A stretch of DNA of 64,000 nucleotides from Lachnospiraceae bacterium. Lineage in GTDB: Bacteria > Bacillota > Clostridia > Lachnospirales > Lachnospiraceae. The translations under genes were made by a program, and so were the position numbers. A model generated the notes under the pieces. It was not told the origin of the DNA. It did no database searches and saw only the letters and a list, made by a program, of their open reading frames with translations. This document shows positions 44,088 to 52,368 of this stretch, in pieces. Position 1 is the first letter of the stretch; each line of letters opens with the position of its first letter. The stretch lies in contig JAFSIQ010000044.1 in NCBI GenBank assembly GCA_017439675.1, positions 117,715-181,714 of the forward strand. The letters are read 5' to 3'.

Positions 44088-44126
44088 TTCCGAGTCCTCT
44101 CATATACTATATGGGAGGGCGTTTTT

Positions 44127-44735
44127 ATGTATATTAGATGGAAAGGGCTTGGGTTTGTTGTTTTTATTATATTAGTAGAAGTGTTTGTGATTAATGGCGT
44201 TGAGGCATCCCTGTACCGCTGTCTTGAAAAACGGAAAGTGCAAGAAATTCAGGATTTACAAACGGTACAATCTGTTGTAGAAGAAATAAGTTGTTTTCCG
44301 ATACCTATATCTCATCGACATCAGGTTTCTTATCAGAACGATTTCGGTGCTAGTCGGGGAAGCGGTGTTCATGAAGGGTGTGACATTATGTCAAATGTAA
44401 ATGAAGCTGGTGTTATTCCAATTGTGAGTGCTACAGATGGTGTCATTACCAATCTTGGTTGGCTGTATTTGGGTGGATACCGTGTGGGGATTACGTCGAA
44501 AAATGGAAATTACTATTATTATGCTCATTTTGACTCCTATTCTAAGCGATTGAAGGTAGGAGAAGAAGTGCAGGCTGGGGAGTTTCTAGGTTTTATGGGA
44601 TGTACCGGTGAAGGTGAAGAGGGGACGAGTGGAAAATTTCCGGTTCATTTACATTTTGGAATCTATGTGACAGATAAAGATGGAACGGAAAAAGCTGTCA
44701 ATCCTTACCATTATTTGACGAAAATAAATGATTAG
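44127..44735 (+). CDS. M23-family (LytM-like) metallopeptidase
   Basis: A 202-residue protein with a short N-terminal hydrophobic anchor (VVFIILVEVFVINGVEA) and a catalytic M23 domain. The zinc ligands are in GVHEGCDIMS (HxxxD) near residue 85 and VHLHFGI (HxH) near residue 172. The fold of VVSATDGVITNLG, YYYAHFDS and GEFLGFMGCTGE matches LytM peptidases, which cut peptide cross-bridges in peptidoglycan or activate amidases. The start behind GGGAGGG is ATG 44127. It is the short, single-domain type with no LysM or coiled coil. Confidence 0.92.
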   Translation: MYIRWKGLGFVVFIILVEVFVINGVEASLYRCLEKRKVQEIQDLQTVQSVVEEISCFPIPISHRHQVSYQNDFGASRGSGVHEGCDIMSNVNEAGVIPIVSATDGVITNLGWLYLGGYRVGITSKNGNYYYYAHFDSYSKRLKVGEEVQAGEFLGFMGCTGEGEEGTSGKFPVHLHFGIYVTDKDGTEKAVNPYHYLTKIND

Positions 44736-44764
44736 GAAACCTTTTAATTTGTATCATGTCGTGT

Positions 44765-44770
44765 TATAAT
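44765..44770 (+). promoter_or_regulatory. extended -10 promoter of the alarmone synthetase
   Basis: TGTTATAAT is a full -10 with the extended TGn element. A -35 is not evident (TTTTAA at the right distance). Transcription would start near 44777 and produce a 110-nt leader. Confidence 0.5.
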
Positions 44771-44801
44771 ATTTACAACTGTGTATAAGTGATGTGGGTG
44801 G

Positions 44802-44829
44802 TTGCAGAGAGTGCGTACTCTGCAATTTT
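44802..44829 (+). terminator. hairpin in the alarmone synthetase leader
   Basis: TTGCAGAG (44802-44809) pairs with CTCTGCAA (44818-44825), followed by TTTTAATG. It could be a leader attenuator, because the likely promoter lies upstream of it. Confidence 0.5.
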
Positions 44830-44886
44830 AATGCGAATGAAATTATGTAAAAACATTAAGATTTTAGAGAACGAGGTGACAACAAT

Positions 44887-45690
44887 ATGGAAATTCAGCT
44901 TTGGCGTGAGATACTAGATCCTTATCGGTTGGCGGTGGATGAGTTGGTGGTTAAGTTTAACCATATTATCGAGGAATATCGCAATGCCGGATTATATTCA
45001 CCGATTGAACAGGTAACAGGACGAGTTAAGAAGATATCCAGTATTTTGGATAAGATGCAAAAGAAAAATATTGCAATTGAGGAGATTGATGACCGTATAT
45101 CTGATATGGCAGGTATTCGAATTATGTGTCAGTTTGTTGAGGATATTGAAAAGGTTGTAGAGATTATACATAAGCGTACTGACATGGAAGTAGTGACGGA
45201 GAAGGACTATATCAATAATATGAAGGACAGCGGATATCGAAGCTATCACATGATTATATATTATGACGTATATACATTAGACGGAACTAAGAGAATCCAG
45301 GCAGAAATTCAGATTCGAACTTTGGCGATGAACTTTTGGGCTACCATTGAGCATTCCCTTCAATACAAGTATAAGGGTAATATGCCAACACATATCAAGG
45401 AGAAGCTTCTAAAGGCTTCTGATGCAATTATTGTTTTGGATGAAGAAATGGGTGCTGTGCGTGATGAGATTATGGATGCACAGAATATTTTCCAGCTTAA
45501 GGCTACAATTGTTTCTGACATCTTAATCAATATCCAGAATCTTTATAAGGTTGCTAGCAAGCGAGAGGTGCTTAAGATTCAGGATGAATTTTATAAGGTT
45601 TATCAATTAGAAGATTTTGAGCAATTAGAACGCTTCTCAAAACAGCTTGATATTATTTCTGAAGGCTACAAAGCCCAGAGCCTATACTAA
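44887..45690 (+). CDS. small alarmone synthetase (RelQ/YjbM-like GTP pyrophosphokinase)
   Basis: A single-domain (p)ppGpp synthetase of 267 residues. It has the synthetase motifs RISDMAGIRIMCQF (near residue 74), MKDSGYRSYHMIIYY (near residue 115) and EIQIRTLAMNFWATIEHSLQYK, which bind and transfer pyrophosphate from ATP to GTP/GDP. There is no hydrolase (HD) domain or TGS/ACT domain, so it is the short RelQ type. AACGAGGTGACA is the site of the ATG at 44887. Its leader contains a hairpin with a short T tract, and the synthetase may be regulated there. Confidence 0.92.
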   Translation: MEIQLWREILDPYRLAVDELVVKFNHIIEEYRNAGLYSPIEQVTGRVKKISSILDKMQKKNIAIEEIDDRISDMAGIRIMCQFVEDIEKVVEIIHKRTDMEVVTEKDYINNMKDSGYRSYHMIIYYDVYTLDGTKRIQAEIQIRTLAMNFWATIEHSLQYKYKGNMPTHIKEKLLKASDAIIVLDEEMGAVRDEIMDAQNIFQLKATIVSDILINIQNLYKVASKREVLKIQDEFYKVYQLEDFEQLERFSKQLDIISEGYKAQSLY

Positions 45691-45692
45691 AA

Positions 45693-45754
45693 ACCTGTCA
45701 AGCGATATGTCTCATGCAAGCTTGCTTGTGATGAGACATAATCATTTGACAGGT
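45693..45754 (+). other. 62-nt stem-loop after the alarmone synthetase gene
   Basis: ACCTGTCAA pairs with TTTGACAGGT, then TATGTCTCAT with ATGAGACATA, and GCAAG with CTTGC near the tip. The stem is almost fully paired but lacks a T run, so termination there is uncertain. It precedes a pair of structured repeats. Confidence 0.6.
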
Positions 45755-45774
45755 ATAACAATATGAGCATGTAG

Positions 45775-45842
45775 ACCGATAGGTTGGAATGCGAATATTG
45801 TTTGCAATTGCGAGAGTACGAAGTACGTAGCAATTGTTTTAG
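45775..45842 (+). repeat. structured repeat unit 1
   Basis: A 28-base leading block (starts ACCGATAGGTTGGAATGC, ends AATATTGTT) is followed by a hairpin: CAATTGC (45805-45811) pairs with GCAATTG (45830-45836) and inner GTAC-GAA-GTAC. TTTTAG ends the unit. The second unit at 45868 repeats the block exactly. Confidence 0.75.
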
Positions 45843-45867
45843 TAATTGTAAAACAATAAGCAAAACA

Positions 45868-45937
45868 ACCGATAGGTTGGAATGCGAATATTGTTGGCGA
45901 GTGCAAAAGTGTGAAACGCGAAGCAATCGCTTTTTAG
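45868..45937 (+). repeat. structured repeat unit 2
   Basis: The first 28 bases match unit 1 exactly. The hairpin GCGAGTGC (45897-45904) / GCAATCGC (45923-45930) has one mismatch, and its inner stem GTGT-GAA-ACGC has different bases from unit 1 but still pairs. TTTTTAG ends it. This keeps structure while changing sequence. The following gene begins 20 bp later. Confidence 0.75.
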
Positions 45938-45956
45938 TTTATATGTGGAGGATAAC

Positions 45957-47345
45957 ATGGAATTACCAATAGCATTTGAACAGAAAATGAAAGAAATGTT
46001 AGGGCCAGATTATGAGAATTATCTGGCCTCTTTTGAGTGTGAGGCACATCAAGGTTTGAGAGTGAATACTTCTAAAATTTCTGTAGAGGACTTTCTTGCA
46101 ATATCACCATATGTGTTAAACCCAGTTCCTTGGTGCCCGAATGGTTTTTATTATAAAAAGACAGAGAAACCTGCAAAGCATCCGTTTTACTTTGCGGGAC
46201 TTTACTATATTCAAGAACCTTCCGCTATGACTACAGCAAGTCTTTTGCCAGTAGAGGAAGGGGATGTAGTGTTGGATTTGTGTGCAGCACCTGGTGGTAA
46301 GTCAACAGAGCTTGCAGCAAAGCTTAATGGAACGGGGTTATTGGTTACCAATGATATTAGCAATTCCAGAGCAAAGGCATTACTAAAGAATATTGAGGTG
46401 TTTGGTGTGGGAAATGCACTAGTTACCAGTGAGCCACCGAATGAATTGGCGAAGCGTTTTCCTGCCTTTTTTGATAAAATTTTAATTGATGCGCCTTGCT
46501 CTGGTGAAGGTATGTTTCGTAAACAAGCCAATATGACAAAGGCTTGGGAGAGCAATGGAGTGGATTTGTTTGTTGGATTGCAGCGTTCTATTCTGAAGGA
46601 AGCGGTTACCATGCTAAAACCGGGTGGTACCATCATATATTCTACCTGTACATTTTCAAAAGAAGAAAACGAGCAATCTATTGAGTATTTGTTGTCATTG
46701 GATGATTCGCTGAAAATAGTTGAATTACCGATGGTGGACGGCTTTGATACTGGACATCCAGAATGGGGGAATACGAATAACCAGGAGCTCACCAAATGTA
46801 GAAGGCTATGGCCACATCGCATTGAGGGCGAAGGGCATTTTGTGGCAATGGTAACCAAAGAGATTGATAATGATAGACCATATGCTTCGCCTGTAGTGGA
46901 GTATGCGTTTTCAAAGGAGAAAATGAGCAAGGAAGCGGAAGAGTTTATCAAAAGCTTAGATTATCCATTTGATATGACAAGATTTGATGTGCAAAAAGAA
47001 AGAGTTTTTTATATACCAAAGCAAATGCCACATGTAAAAGGATTGCGAATCCTTCGGTGTGGTCTTTATATGGGAGATATGAAGAAAAACAGATTTGAAC
47101 CAAGTCAGTCCCTTGCTATGTTTTTGAAGGCAGAGCAATATCCCAATGTGGTAAAACTTACTGAGGAAGATGACAGGGTGATTAAGTATCTAAAGGGTGA
47201 AACAATAGAGCTAACTACTGGGGAAGAAGAAAAAGTCAAGGATGGTATGTGTTTGATTTGTGTTAGAGATTATCCTCTTGGTTTCGGTAAATTGAATCGT
47301 GGAACAGTGAAGAACAAATATCTTCCTGGTTGGAGATGGATGTAG
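45957..47345 (+). CDS. rsmF: rRNA (cytosine-C5)-methyltransferase, NOL1/NOP2/Sun family (RsmF-like)
   Basis: A 462-residue S-adenosylmethionine-dependent m5C rRNA methyltransferase. Motifs: LCAAPGGKSTELAAKL (SAM, near residue 104), DAPCSGEGMFRK (the PC catalytic motif, near residue 180) and STCTFSKEENEQSIEYLL (the TC motif with the second catalytic cysteine). A C-terminal PUA/NOL1-like domain follows. This matches the RsmF (YebU) arrangement. The start at ATG 45957 follows GTGGAGGA, and a GTG at 45945 is in frame. The structured repeats end 20 bp upstream. Confidence 0.93.
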   Translation: MELPIAFEQKMKEMLGPDYENYLASFECEAHQGLRVNTSKISVEDFLAISPYVLNPVPWCPNGFYYKKTEKPAKHPFYFAGLYYIQEPSAMTTASLLPVEEGDVVLDLCAAPGGKSTELAAKLNGTGLLVTNDISNSRAKALLKNIEVFGVGNALVTSEPPNELAKRFPAFFDKILIDAPCSGEGMFRKQANMTKAWESNGVDLFVGLQRSILKEAVTMLKPGGTIIYSTCTFSKEENEQSIEYLLSLDDSLKIVELPMVDGFDTGHPEWGNTNNQELTKCRRLWPHRIEGEGHFVAMVTKEIDNDRPYASPVVEYAFSKEKMSKEAEEFIKSLDYPFDMTRFDVQKERVFYIPKQMPHVKGLRILRCGLYMGDMKKNRFEPSQSLAMFLKAEQYPNVVKLTEEDDRVIKYLKGETIELTTGEEEKVKDGMCLICVRDYPLGFGKLNRGTVKNKYLPGWRWM

Positions 47346-47366
47346 AGATTATGTTACAGGGGATAC

Positions 47367-48173
47367 ATGAATAGTTTGGATGAAAATGAAGGAGACAATA
47401 ACAAGTCAAAGGTATTAACAATGAACAAAAGAATTGCAGTGATAACGGGTGCATCTTCTGGTATGGGTCAGGAGTTTGTGCGACAATTGGATATATGTAC
47501 AAGATACATGGATGAGGTTTGGGTGATTGCTAGACGGGAAGAACGTTTGCTAGAACTGAAGAAAGAAATGACGCATTTTGATGTTCGCGTAATTCCTCTC
47601 GATATCTGTAATAATACAGATCTGGATAAGTTGTCCGAGCTATTAGCAGAGGAGATGCCGGATGTCCGTTTGCTCGTCAATGCTGCCGGAGTTGGAAAGG
47701 CAGGTCGATTTGTTGAGCTTTCTCATTGGGAAATTGGTAATATGATTAATGTTAATTGCAAAGCATTATTGGAAATGACACATAGAGTATTACCATATAT
47801 GAAAAGGAATTCCAGAATAATTCAGGTGGCTTCTGCATCTGCATTTATGCCACAAAAGGAATTTTCAGTATATGCTGCAAGTAAGGCGTTGGTTTTGAGC
47901 TTCTCACGAGCTTTGAGAGCGGAAATAAGGGATATGGGTATATCATTAACGGTTGTATGCCCGGGTCCGATTAAAACGGAGTTTTTGGAAATATCCAATG
48001 GTGGACAAGAACAAAAACCTCTCAAAAAGCTAGTTACTGTTTCCGTTGAACCAGTAGTTGCGAAAGCATTAAGGGATGCCAAGGCTGGGAAAGAGCTATC
48101 TATCTATGGTATACCGATGCAAATGGTATATGTGGCATCAAAAATATTACCACATGGATTGTTTTTAAAATGA
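47367..48173 (+). CDS. short-chain dehydrogenase/reductase
   Basis: A classical SDR. The cofactor motif TGASSGMGQEF lies near residue 26, NAAGVGKAG near residue 108 and the catalytic pair in YAASKALV (YxxxK) near residue 168, preceded by the active-site serine (VASASAF). The pattern resembles the DltE/YqjQ-like group, which has SDR members of uncertain substrate. Two starts are possible: ATG 47367 with AGGGG close by, and ATG 47421 with a weak AAAGG site. I keep the longer (268 residues). The last residues (ILPHGLFLK) look like a membrane-associated tail. Confidence 0.88.
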   Translation: MNSLDENEGDNNKSKVLTMNKRIAVITGASSGMGQEFVRQLDICTRYMDEVWVIARREERLLELKKEMTHFDVRVIPLDICNNTDLDKLSELLAEEMPDVRLLVNAAGVGKAGRFVELSHWEIGNMINVNCKALLEMTHRVLPYMKRNSRIIQVASASAFMPQKEFSVYAASKALVLSFSRALRAEIRDMGISLTVVCPGPIKTEFLEISNGGQEQKPLKKLVTVSVEPVVAKALRDAKAGKELSIYGIPMQMVYVASKILPHGLFLK

Positions 48174-48271
48174 TTCTTTTTCGATGGAATGTATGATGAA
48201 AGTTACCGTGATAAAGTCACAGACATTTTACAGGAGAGATTTGTGGTGGAATTGCAGGAGTTTGACAGAAG

Positions 48272-49189
48272 ATGAATCAAAGAATGAAAGGAAATCTTTT
48301 GCTGTTTTTAACAGCATTTATCTGGGGCTGTGCCTTTGTTGCACAGCGCACCGGAATGGAATATATTGGTCCACTTACATTTAATGGGATTCGAAGTATT
48401 GTGGGTGGAGTGACGTTGCTTATATATCTGTTTGTACGAACTAGATTACAGAAAAAGACTGAGTCGAATGTTAAGGATGAAAGTTTGCCTCAACCGCCAT
48501 CTAAGAAATTTACTTTTTTATGTGGACTTGTATGTGGTATTTGTCTGTTCGCAGGAACTACCCTACAACAGATGGGTATGGTATATACCACTGCTGGAAA
48601 GGCTGGATTTATTACAGCTTTGTATATTATCCTTGTTCCACTTGTAGGAATTCTTCTTGGAAAGAAGATTCGCTTGGTTGTATGGGGCGGTGTTATTTTA
48701 GCATTAATGGGATTATATCTATTATGTGTTGGTGAAGATTTTACAGTGAATAAAGGAGATATGTTAATCCTTCTTTGTTCCTTTGCATTTACGATACATA
48801 TTACCTTTGTGGACAAGGTGTCGCAACGAATTGATGGTGTTGTGATATCCTGTATCCAGTTGTTTGTCTGTGGCGTGATTTCTATCCCTGGGATGATTTT
48901 ATTGGAAGAAATCGATTGGAATTTGATATTACAGTGTATGATTCCGATTTTATACGCTGGTGTGTTGTCTTGTGGTGTGGCTTACACCTTGCAGATTGTG
49001 GCACAAAAGTATACTGAGCCAACAGTTGCATCTATGATTATGAGCTTAGAATCTGTATTTGCGTTGCTGTCTGGCATGATTATTTTGAAGGAAACCATTA
49101 AACCGATGGAGATTCTTGGGTGTGTGATTATGTTTGTCGCCATAATTCTAGCACAGTTGCCAGAGAGAAAAACAAAGAGTGTAGAATGA
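48272..49189 (+). CDS. EamA/DMT-family transporter
   Basis: A 305-residue membrane protein with about ten hydrophobic segments arranged as two EamA domains, the drug/metabolite transporter topology. The first domain begins NLLLFLTAFIWGCAFVAQR, and the second begins after residue 150 with a similar short helix set including the glycine-rich PILYAGVLSCGVAYTL. Substrates of this family are varied (metabolites, amino acids), and none can be assigned. The start is ATG 48272, with AGGAG 11 bp before it. It lies between SDR and RluA-like genes without a functional link. Confidence 0.9.
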   Translation: MNQRMKGNLLLFLTAFIWGCAFVAQRTGMEYIGPLTFNGIRSIVGGVTLLIYLFVRTRLQKKTESNVKDESLPQPPSKKFTFLCGLVCGICLFAGTTLQQMGMVYTTAGKAGFITALYIILVPLVGILLGKKIRLVVWGGVILALMGLYLLCVGEDFTVNKGDMLILLCSFAFTIHITFVDKVSQRIDGVVISCIQLFVCGVISIPGMILLEEIDWNLILQCMIPILYAGVLSCGVAYTLQIVAQKYTEPTVASMIMSLESVFALLSGMIILKETIKPMEILGCVIMFVAIILAQLPERKTKSVE

Positions 49190-49240
49190 GAGTACGTTAC
49201 GAGAAGATAAATAGAAGATGAATGAAAACCGAGGTTTTGC

Positions 49241-50365
49241 ATGCAAGAAATTATTATTAGTGAAGCAAATGCTGGGCAGCGTCTTAACAAATTCTTAGGA
49301 AAGTATCTAGATGATGCTCCGCAAAGCTTTGTATACAAAATGCTTCGCAAGAAGAACATTAAAGTGAATAAAGGGAAAGCTACAGGGAATGAGGTTTTAC
49401 AGTTAGGTGACACTGTACAGATATTTATGACAGATGACACCATTGCTAATTTTCGGAAAGATAAGAGGGTTCCAGTGTTTGCTGACAGTTGCATTACTTC
49501 TGTTTTTAACTTAAAGCAGGAAGATGAGTTAAATACAACTGAAACTAGATTGATGAATCGAGCTGATAGGAAGGTAGTGGACGCATTAAGGGATGTTCCG
49601 GTATTATATGAGGATGATAATATTATTATTCTGAATAAACCAGCAGGGATGTTGTCTCAGAAGGCGGAAGCATCGGACTATTCCTTGAATGAACGCATAG
49701 TGGATTATTATAACGACAAGGAATCTGCCAATCCTTTGTTTACCCCATCGGTATGTAACCGTCTAGACCGTAATACTAGCGGAATCATTTTGGCAGGAAT
49801 GTCCCTAAAGGGCTCTCAGATGCTTTCTCGAATTTTGAAGGATAGAACGCTAGATAAATACTATTTAACTATCGTTTCTGGAAGGGTGGAACAGGCAAGC
49901 ACCATCAAAGGTTTTTTGGCTAAGAAAGCCAGTCACAACCAAGTTGTTGTGTATGAGAGTTTGGAACAGGCAAAGAAACATGGTGTCGATAAGCCGGCAT
50001 TTATTGAAACCAGATATGAGCCGTTAGATTATGGCAAATTTCAAAATATGGAGTTTACATTACTAAAGGTGAAGCTGATTACTGGTAAAACTCACCAGAT
50101 TCGTGCGCATTTACGCTCGGTGGGACACCCAATTATCGGAGATGGTAAATATGGACTCAAAAGTGTGAATGCAGTAATCAAGAAAGAGTTTGGTTTAAAA
50201 CATCAATTGTTGCATGCGTATGAGATTACGTTTCCGAAGAACTTTGAGCTTGCAAAGGAATTAAGTGGAAAGCAAATTCATGCGACTTTACCAAAGGAGT
50301 TTACAACTATCTTACACTCCTTGCAGATGCATTTTGCAATCGTGACAGATATAAATGAAATATAA
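49241..50365 (+). CDS. RluA-family pseudouridine synthase (RluC/D-like)
   Basis: A 374-residue pseudouridine synthase for rRNA. An N-terminal S4 RNA-binding domain (QRLNKFLGKYLDDA, residues about 12-60) is followed by the catalytic domain: ILNKPAGMLSQK, VCNRLDRNTSGIIL (the catalytic aspartate is in RLDRNTSG) and KTHQIRAHLRSVGHPIIGD. This fits RluC/RluD-like enzymes that act on 23S rRNA positions. An insertion between the S4 domain and the catalytic core (about 90-115) is unusual. The start ATG at 49241 has a weak upstream site. recU is downstream. Confidence 0.93.
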   Translation: MQEIIISEANAGQRLNKFLGKYLDDAPQSFVYKMLRKKNIKVNKGKATGNEVLQLGDTVQIFMTDDTIANFRKDKRVPVFADSCITSVFNLKQEDELNTTETRLMNRADRKVVDALRDVPVLYEDDNIIILNKPAGMLSQKAEASDYSLNERIVDYYNDKESANPLFTPSVCNRLDRNTSGIILAGMSLKGSQMLSRILKDRTLDKYYLTIVSGRVEQASTIKGFLAKKASHNQVVVYESLEQAKKHGVDKPAFIETRYEPLDYGKFQNMEFTLLKVKLITGKTHQIRAHLRSVGHPIIGDGKYGLKSVNAVIKKEFGLKHQLLHAYEITFPKNFELAKELSGKQIHATLPKEFTTILHSLQMHFAIVTDINEI

Positions 50366-50466
50366 TATGTATTATTCATAATATTAATTTATACAAAGGA
50401 GACGAAGTTTTTGACATTTGTATTGATTAAAGGAAAGAAAGAATAATGCGTCTTTGAGGTGGGAAA

Positions 50467-51015
50467 ATGGGAACATGGAATTCCAGAGGTCTTCGAGGTT
50501 CAACCTTTGAAGAACTTATCAATATGACAAATGATATATATGTGGAAAAAAATCTTGCTTTAGTGCAAAAGATTCCAACCCCAATTACACCGGTAGAGAT
50601 TAATCAGTCTACGAGACAGATTACCCTTGCTTATTTTGAGAAGGATTCTACCGTTGATTACATTGGTGTAGTGCAGGGAATTCCGATTTGTTTTGATGCT
50701 AAGGAATGTAATACTGATACTTTTCCAATGCGCAATATTCATGAACATCAGCTGAATTTTATGGAACGCTTTGAAATCCAGGGTGGAGTTAGTTTTTTGC
50801 TAATCTATTTTACAACGAGAAACGAATATTATTATTTGCCGTTTCGCGTGTTGAAGGAATACGTAGAACGCATTGAACGAGACGGACATGTGAAGAATTT
50901 CAAATATGAAGAATTAGACCCGAAGTATTTTATTAAATCCCAAGGCGGGGCGTTGGTGCATTATTTAGAAGCCATGAATACGGACTTGGTAGAGCGGAAG
51001 AATAAAGAGGTATAA
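50467..51015 (+). CDS. recU: Holliday junction resolvase RecU
   Basis: RecU cuts Holliday junctions during recombinational repair in Firmicutes. The 182 residues show the start GTWNSRGLRGSTFEELINM, VDYIGVVQGIPICFDAKEC (the Asp and Glu-x-Lys-like catalytic residues) and QLNFMERFEIQGGVSFLLI. In Bacillus recU lies next to ponA, which is not here. The site GAGGTGGG precedes the ATG at 50467. The gene is followed by two small membrane proteins of unknown role. The family is confident; the partner arrangement is unusual. Confidence 0.94.
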   Translation: MGTWNSRGLRGSTFEELINMTNDIYVEKNLALVQKIPTPITPVEINQSTRQITLAYFEKDSTVDYIGVVQGIPICFDAKECNTDTFPMRNIHEHQLNFMERFEIQGGVSFLLIYFTTRNEYYYLPFRVLKEYVERIERDGHVKNFKYEELDPKYFIKSQGGALVHYLEAMNTDLVERKNKEV

Positions 51016-51056
51016 TTTTAAGGAATACCTTGTGATTTCTATGGAGGAAGGATAGT

Positions 51057-51467
51057 ATGTACGATATATCCAATGATGAACTAAAATATACTATATTAAT
51101 ATTGGTATTGTGTATAGTGTTCATTTTATTATTTCAACCCCTTAAGAATAGTTTTCGTTTTTTAACATGCCGTAAAAAGGTTTCTGCAATATGTAAATCA
51201 CTTCATATTAATCCGATATACCATTGGTATCAGCATTCTGTAACGTATCAGTATTATTATAAAGGAAAAGAATATGTATCAACAGATAAATATTTATCAT
51301 GGAGCGAGCGTCATTACGGGCCCATGGAAGGTGAAAAGTTTGATTTATATATCTGCGTCAAAAGACCGAAATCTTTCAAACATCCCAATATTATTTTTGA
51401 TGATTTGTTTATGAGTCTTTTAGGTATTGCCTTGATTTTAGTGAGTATTATTGTTTTTATAACATGA
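51057..51467 (+). CDS. DUF3592-like membrane protein, short paralogue
   Basis: A 136-residue protein of unknown function with a membrane helix at each end (about 9-27 and 115-135) and a middle domain including CRKKVSAICKSLHINPIY, SVTYQYYYKGKEYVST and SERHYGPMEGEKFDLYICV. The middle resembles DUF3592-type extracytoplasmic domains and is clearly related to the C-terminal part of the next gene (YRHSITYQFDYDGNEYTVI). GGAGGAAGG precedes the ATG. It lies 41 bp after recU and is probably expressed with it or the following gene. Confidence 0.7.
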   Translation: MYDISNDELKYTILILVLCIVFILLFQPLKNSFRFLTCRKKVSAICKSLHINPIYHWYQHSVTYQYYYKGKEYVSTDKYLSWSERHYGPMEGEKFDLYICVKRPKSFKHPNIIFDDLFMSLLGIALILVSIIVFIT

Positions 51468-51520
51468 AATACGAATGCGATAGAGCGGACGAATAAAATG
51501 TTTTTTGTGAGGCGCGTTAT

Positions 51521-52264
51521 ATGAGTGAAGAAGAGATTTTAAATGAGGATGTTCAAAAGTCCAAAGTGAATAATCGAAATCGAAAAATATTATGGTGTAC
51601 ATATACTATTATTTCGGTCGTAGCTATATTACTTTTTCATAACGCACATAATTATGCCTATATGTGCTATTTCATCGGACAATATGCATTTGTTATGAAT
51701 TTCGTACTGTTTTCTTTTTTATGTAAAAAAGGACTATCCACTACCAGTATGCGCATATTAGCAATTGGGGGCTCGTTTGTAGGGCTCGGAATTGTTTTAT
51801 GGGGATATCACAAGTATCACGATTTGGCTGTGGCAAAAGCGTTAACAGAAAGGGTTTTGGATGTAAGCATGCCGGTATTGTTTCTGTTACTCACTGTTAT
51901 GTTTTTCTTTCTTCCGATAAGACATCTGTATTGTCGATTTATATGCAAAGAAAAAGTGCAGGCGGTATGCATTAAGTCAGAAGTAGAGTATAGTGGATAT
52001 TATCCTGGTTTCTCTAATAGTCAAGAAAGATACCGGCATAGTATTACTTATCAATTTGACTACGATGGAAATGAGTACACTGTGATAGAGAATTACCTAG
52101 TACCCTATAAAGAAGGACCTCGCATTGGTCAAATAAAAGAAATATATATATGTAACACAAATCCAGATTGTTATTGGCATAAAGAAATACAACGAGACGA
52201 CAAAGAGTATATTTTTTTAAGTATCATTTGCTTTTTTATCTTTATTCTTTCGATATTACCTTGA
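51521..52264 (+). CDS. DUF3592-like membrane protein, long paralogue
   Basis: A 247-residue relative of the previous protein. It has an N-terminal set of about four hydrophobic helices (residues 22-125), then the shared domain (CKEKVQAVCIKSEVEYSGYY to IGQIKEIYICNTN) and a final membrane helix (SIICFFIFILSILP). The two genes therefore share a C-terminal domain but differ in the number of membrane segments. Only a weak GAGG site precedes the ATG. The function is unknown. The shared domain can be compared over about 90 residues. Confidence 0.7.
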   Translation: MSEEEILNEDVQKSKVNNRNRKILWCTYTIISVVAILLFHNAHNYAYMCYFIGQYAFVMNFVLFSFLCKKGLSTTSMRILAIGGSFVGLGIVLWGYHKYHDLAVAKALTERVLDVSMPVLFLLLTVMFFFLPIRHLYCRFICKEKVQAVCIKSEVEYSGYYPGFSNSQERYRHSITYQFDYDGNEYTVIENYLVPYKEGPRIGQIKEIYICNTNPDCYWHKEIQRDDKEYIFLSIICFFIFILSILP

Positions 52265-52283
52265 CACATCATGCCCTTTTGTT

Positions 52284-52313
52284 TTGACTAGTTTAATGTT
52301 TTTATAGTATAAT
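52284..52313 (+). promoter_or_regulatory. promoter of the Uma2-family gene
   Basis: TTGACT at 52284-52289, an 18-bp spacer and a perfect TATAAT at 52308-52313. Confidence 0.65.
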
Positions 52314-52368
52314 AGGAAATTGAATAGAAAAAAGAAAATTATATTTGTTTCGGAAGGGAGAGTTTGTT

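Noticed and set aside
45784-45972. 62-codon frame across the tandem repeats
   Set aside because: The frame follows the repeat units (RLECEYC occurs twice), and the conserved signal is RNA-like pairing, not coding; no ribosome-binding site of note.
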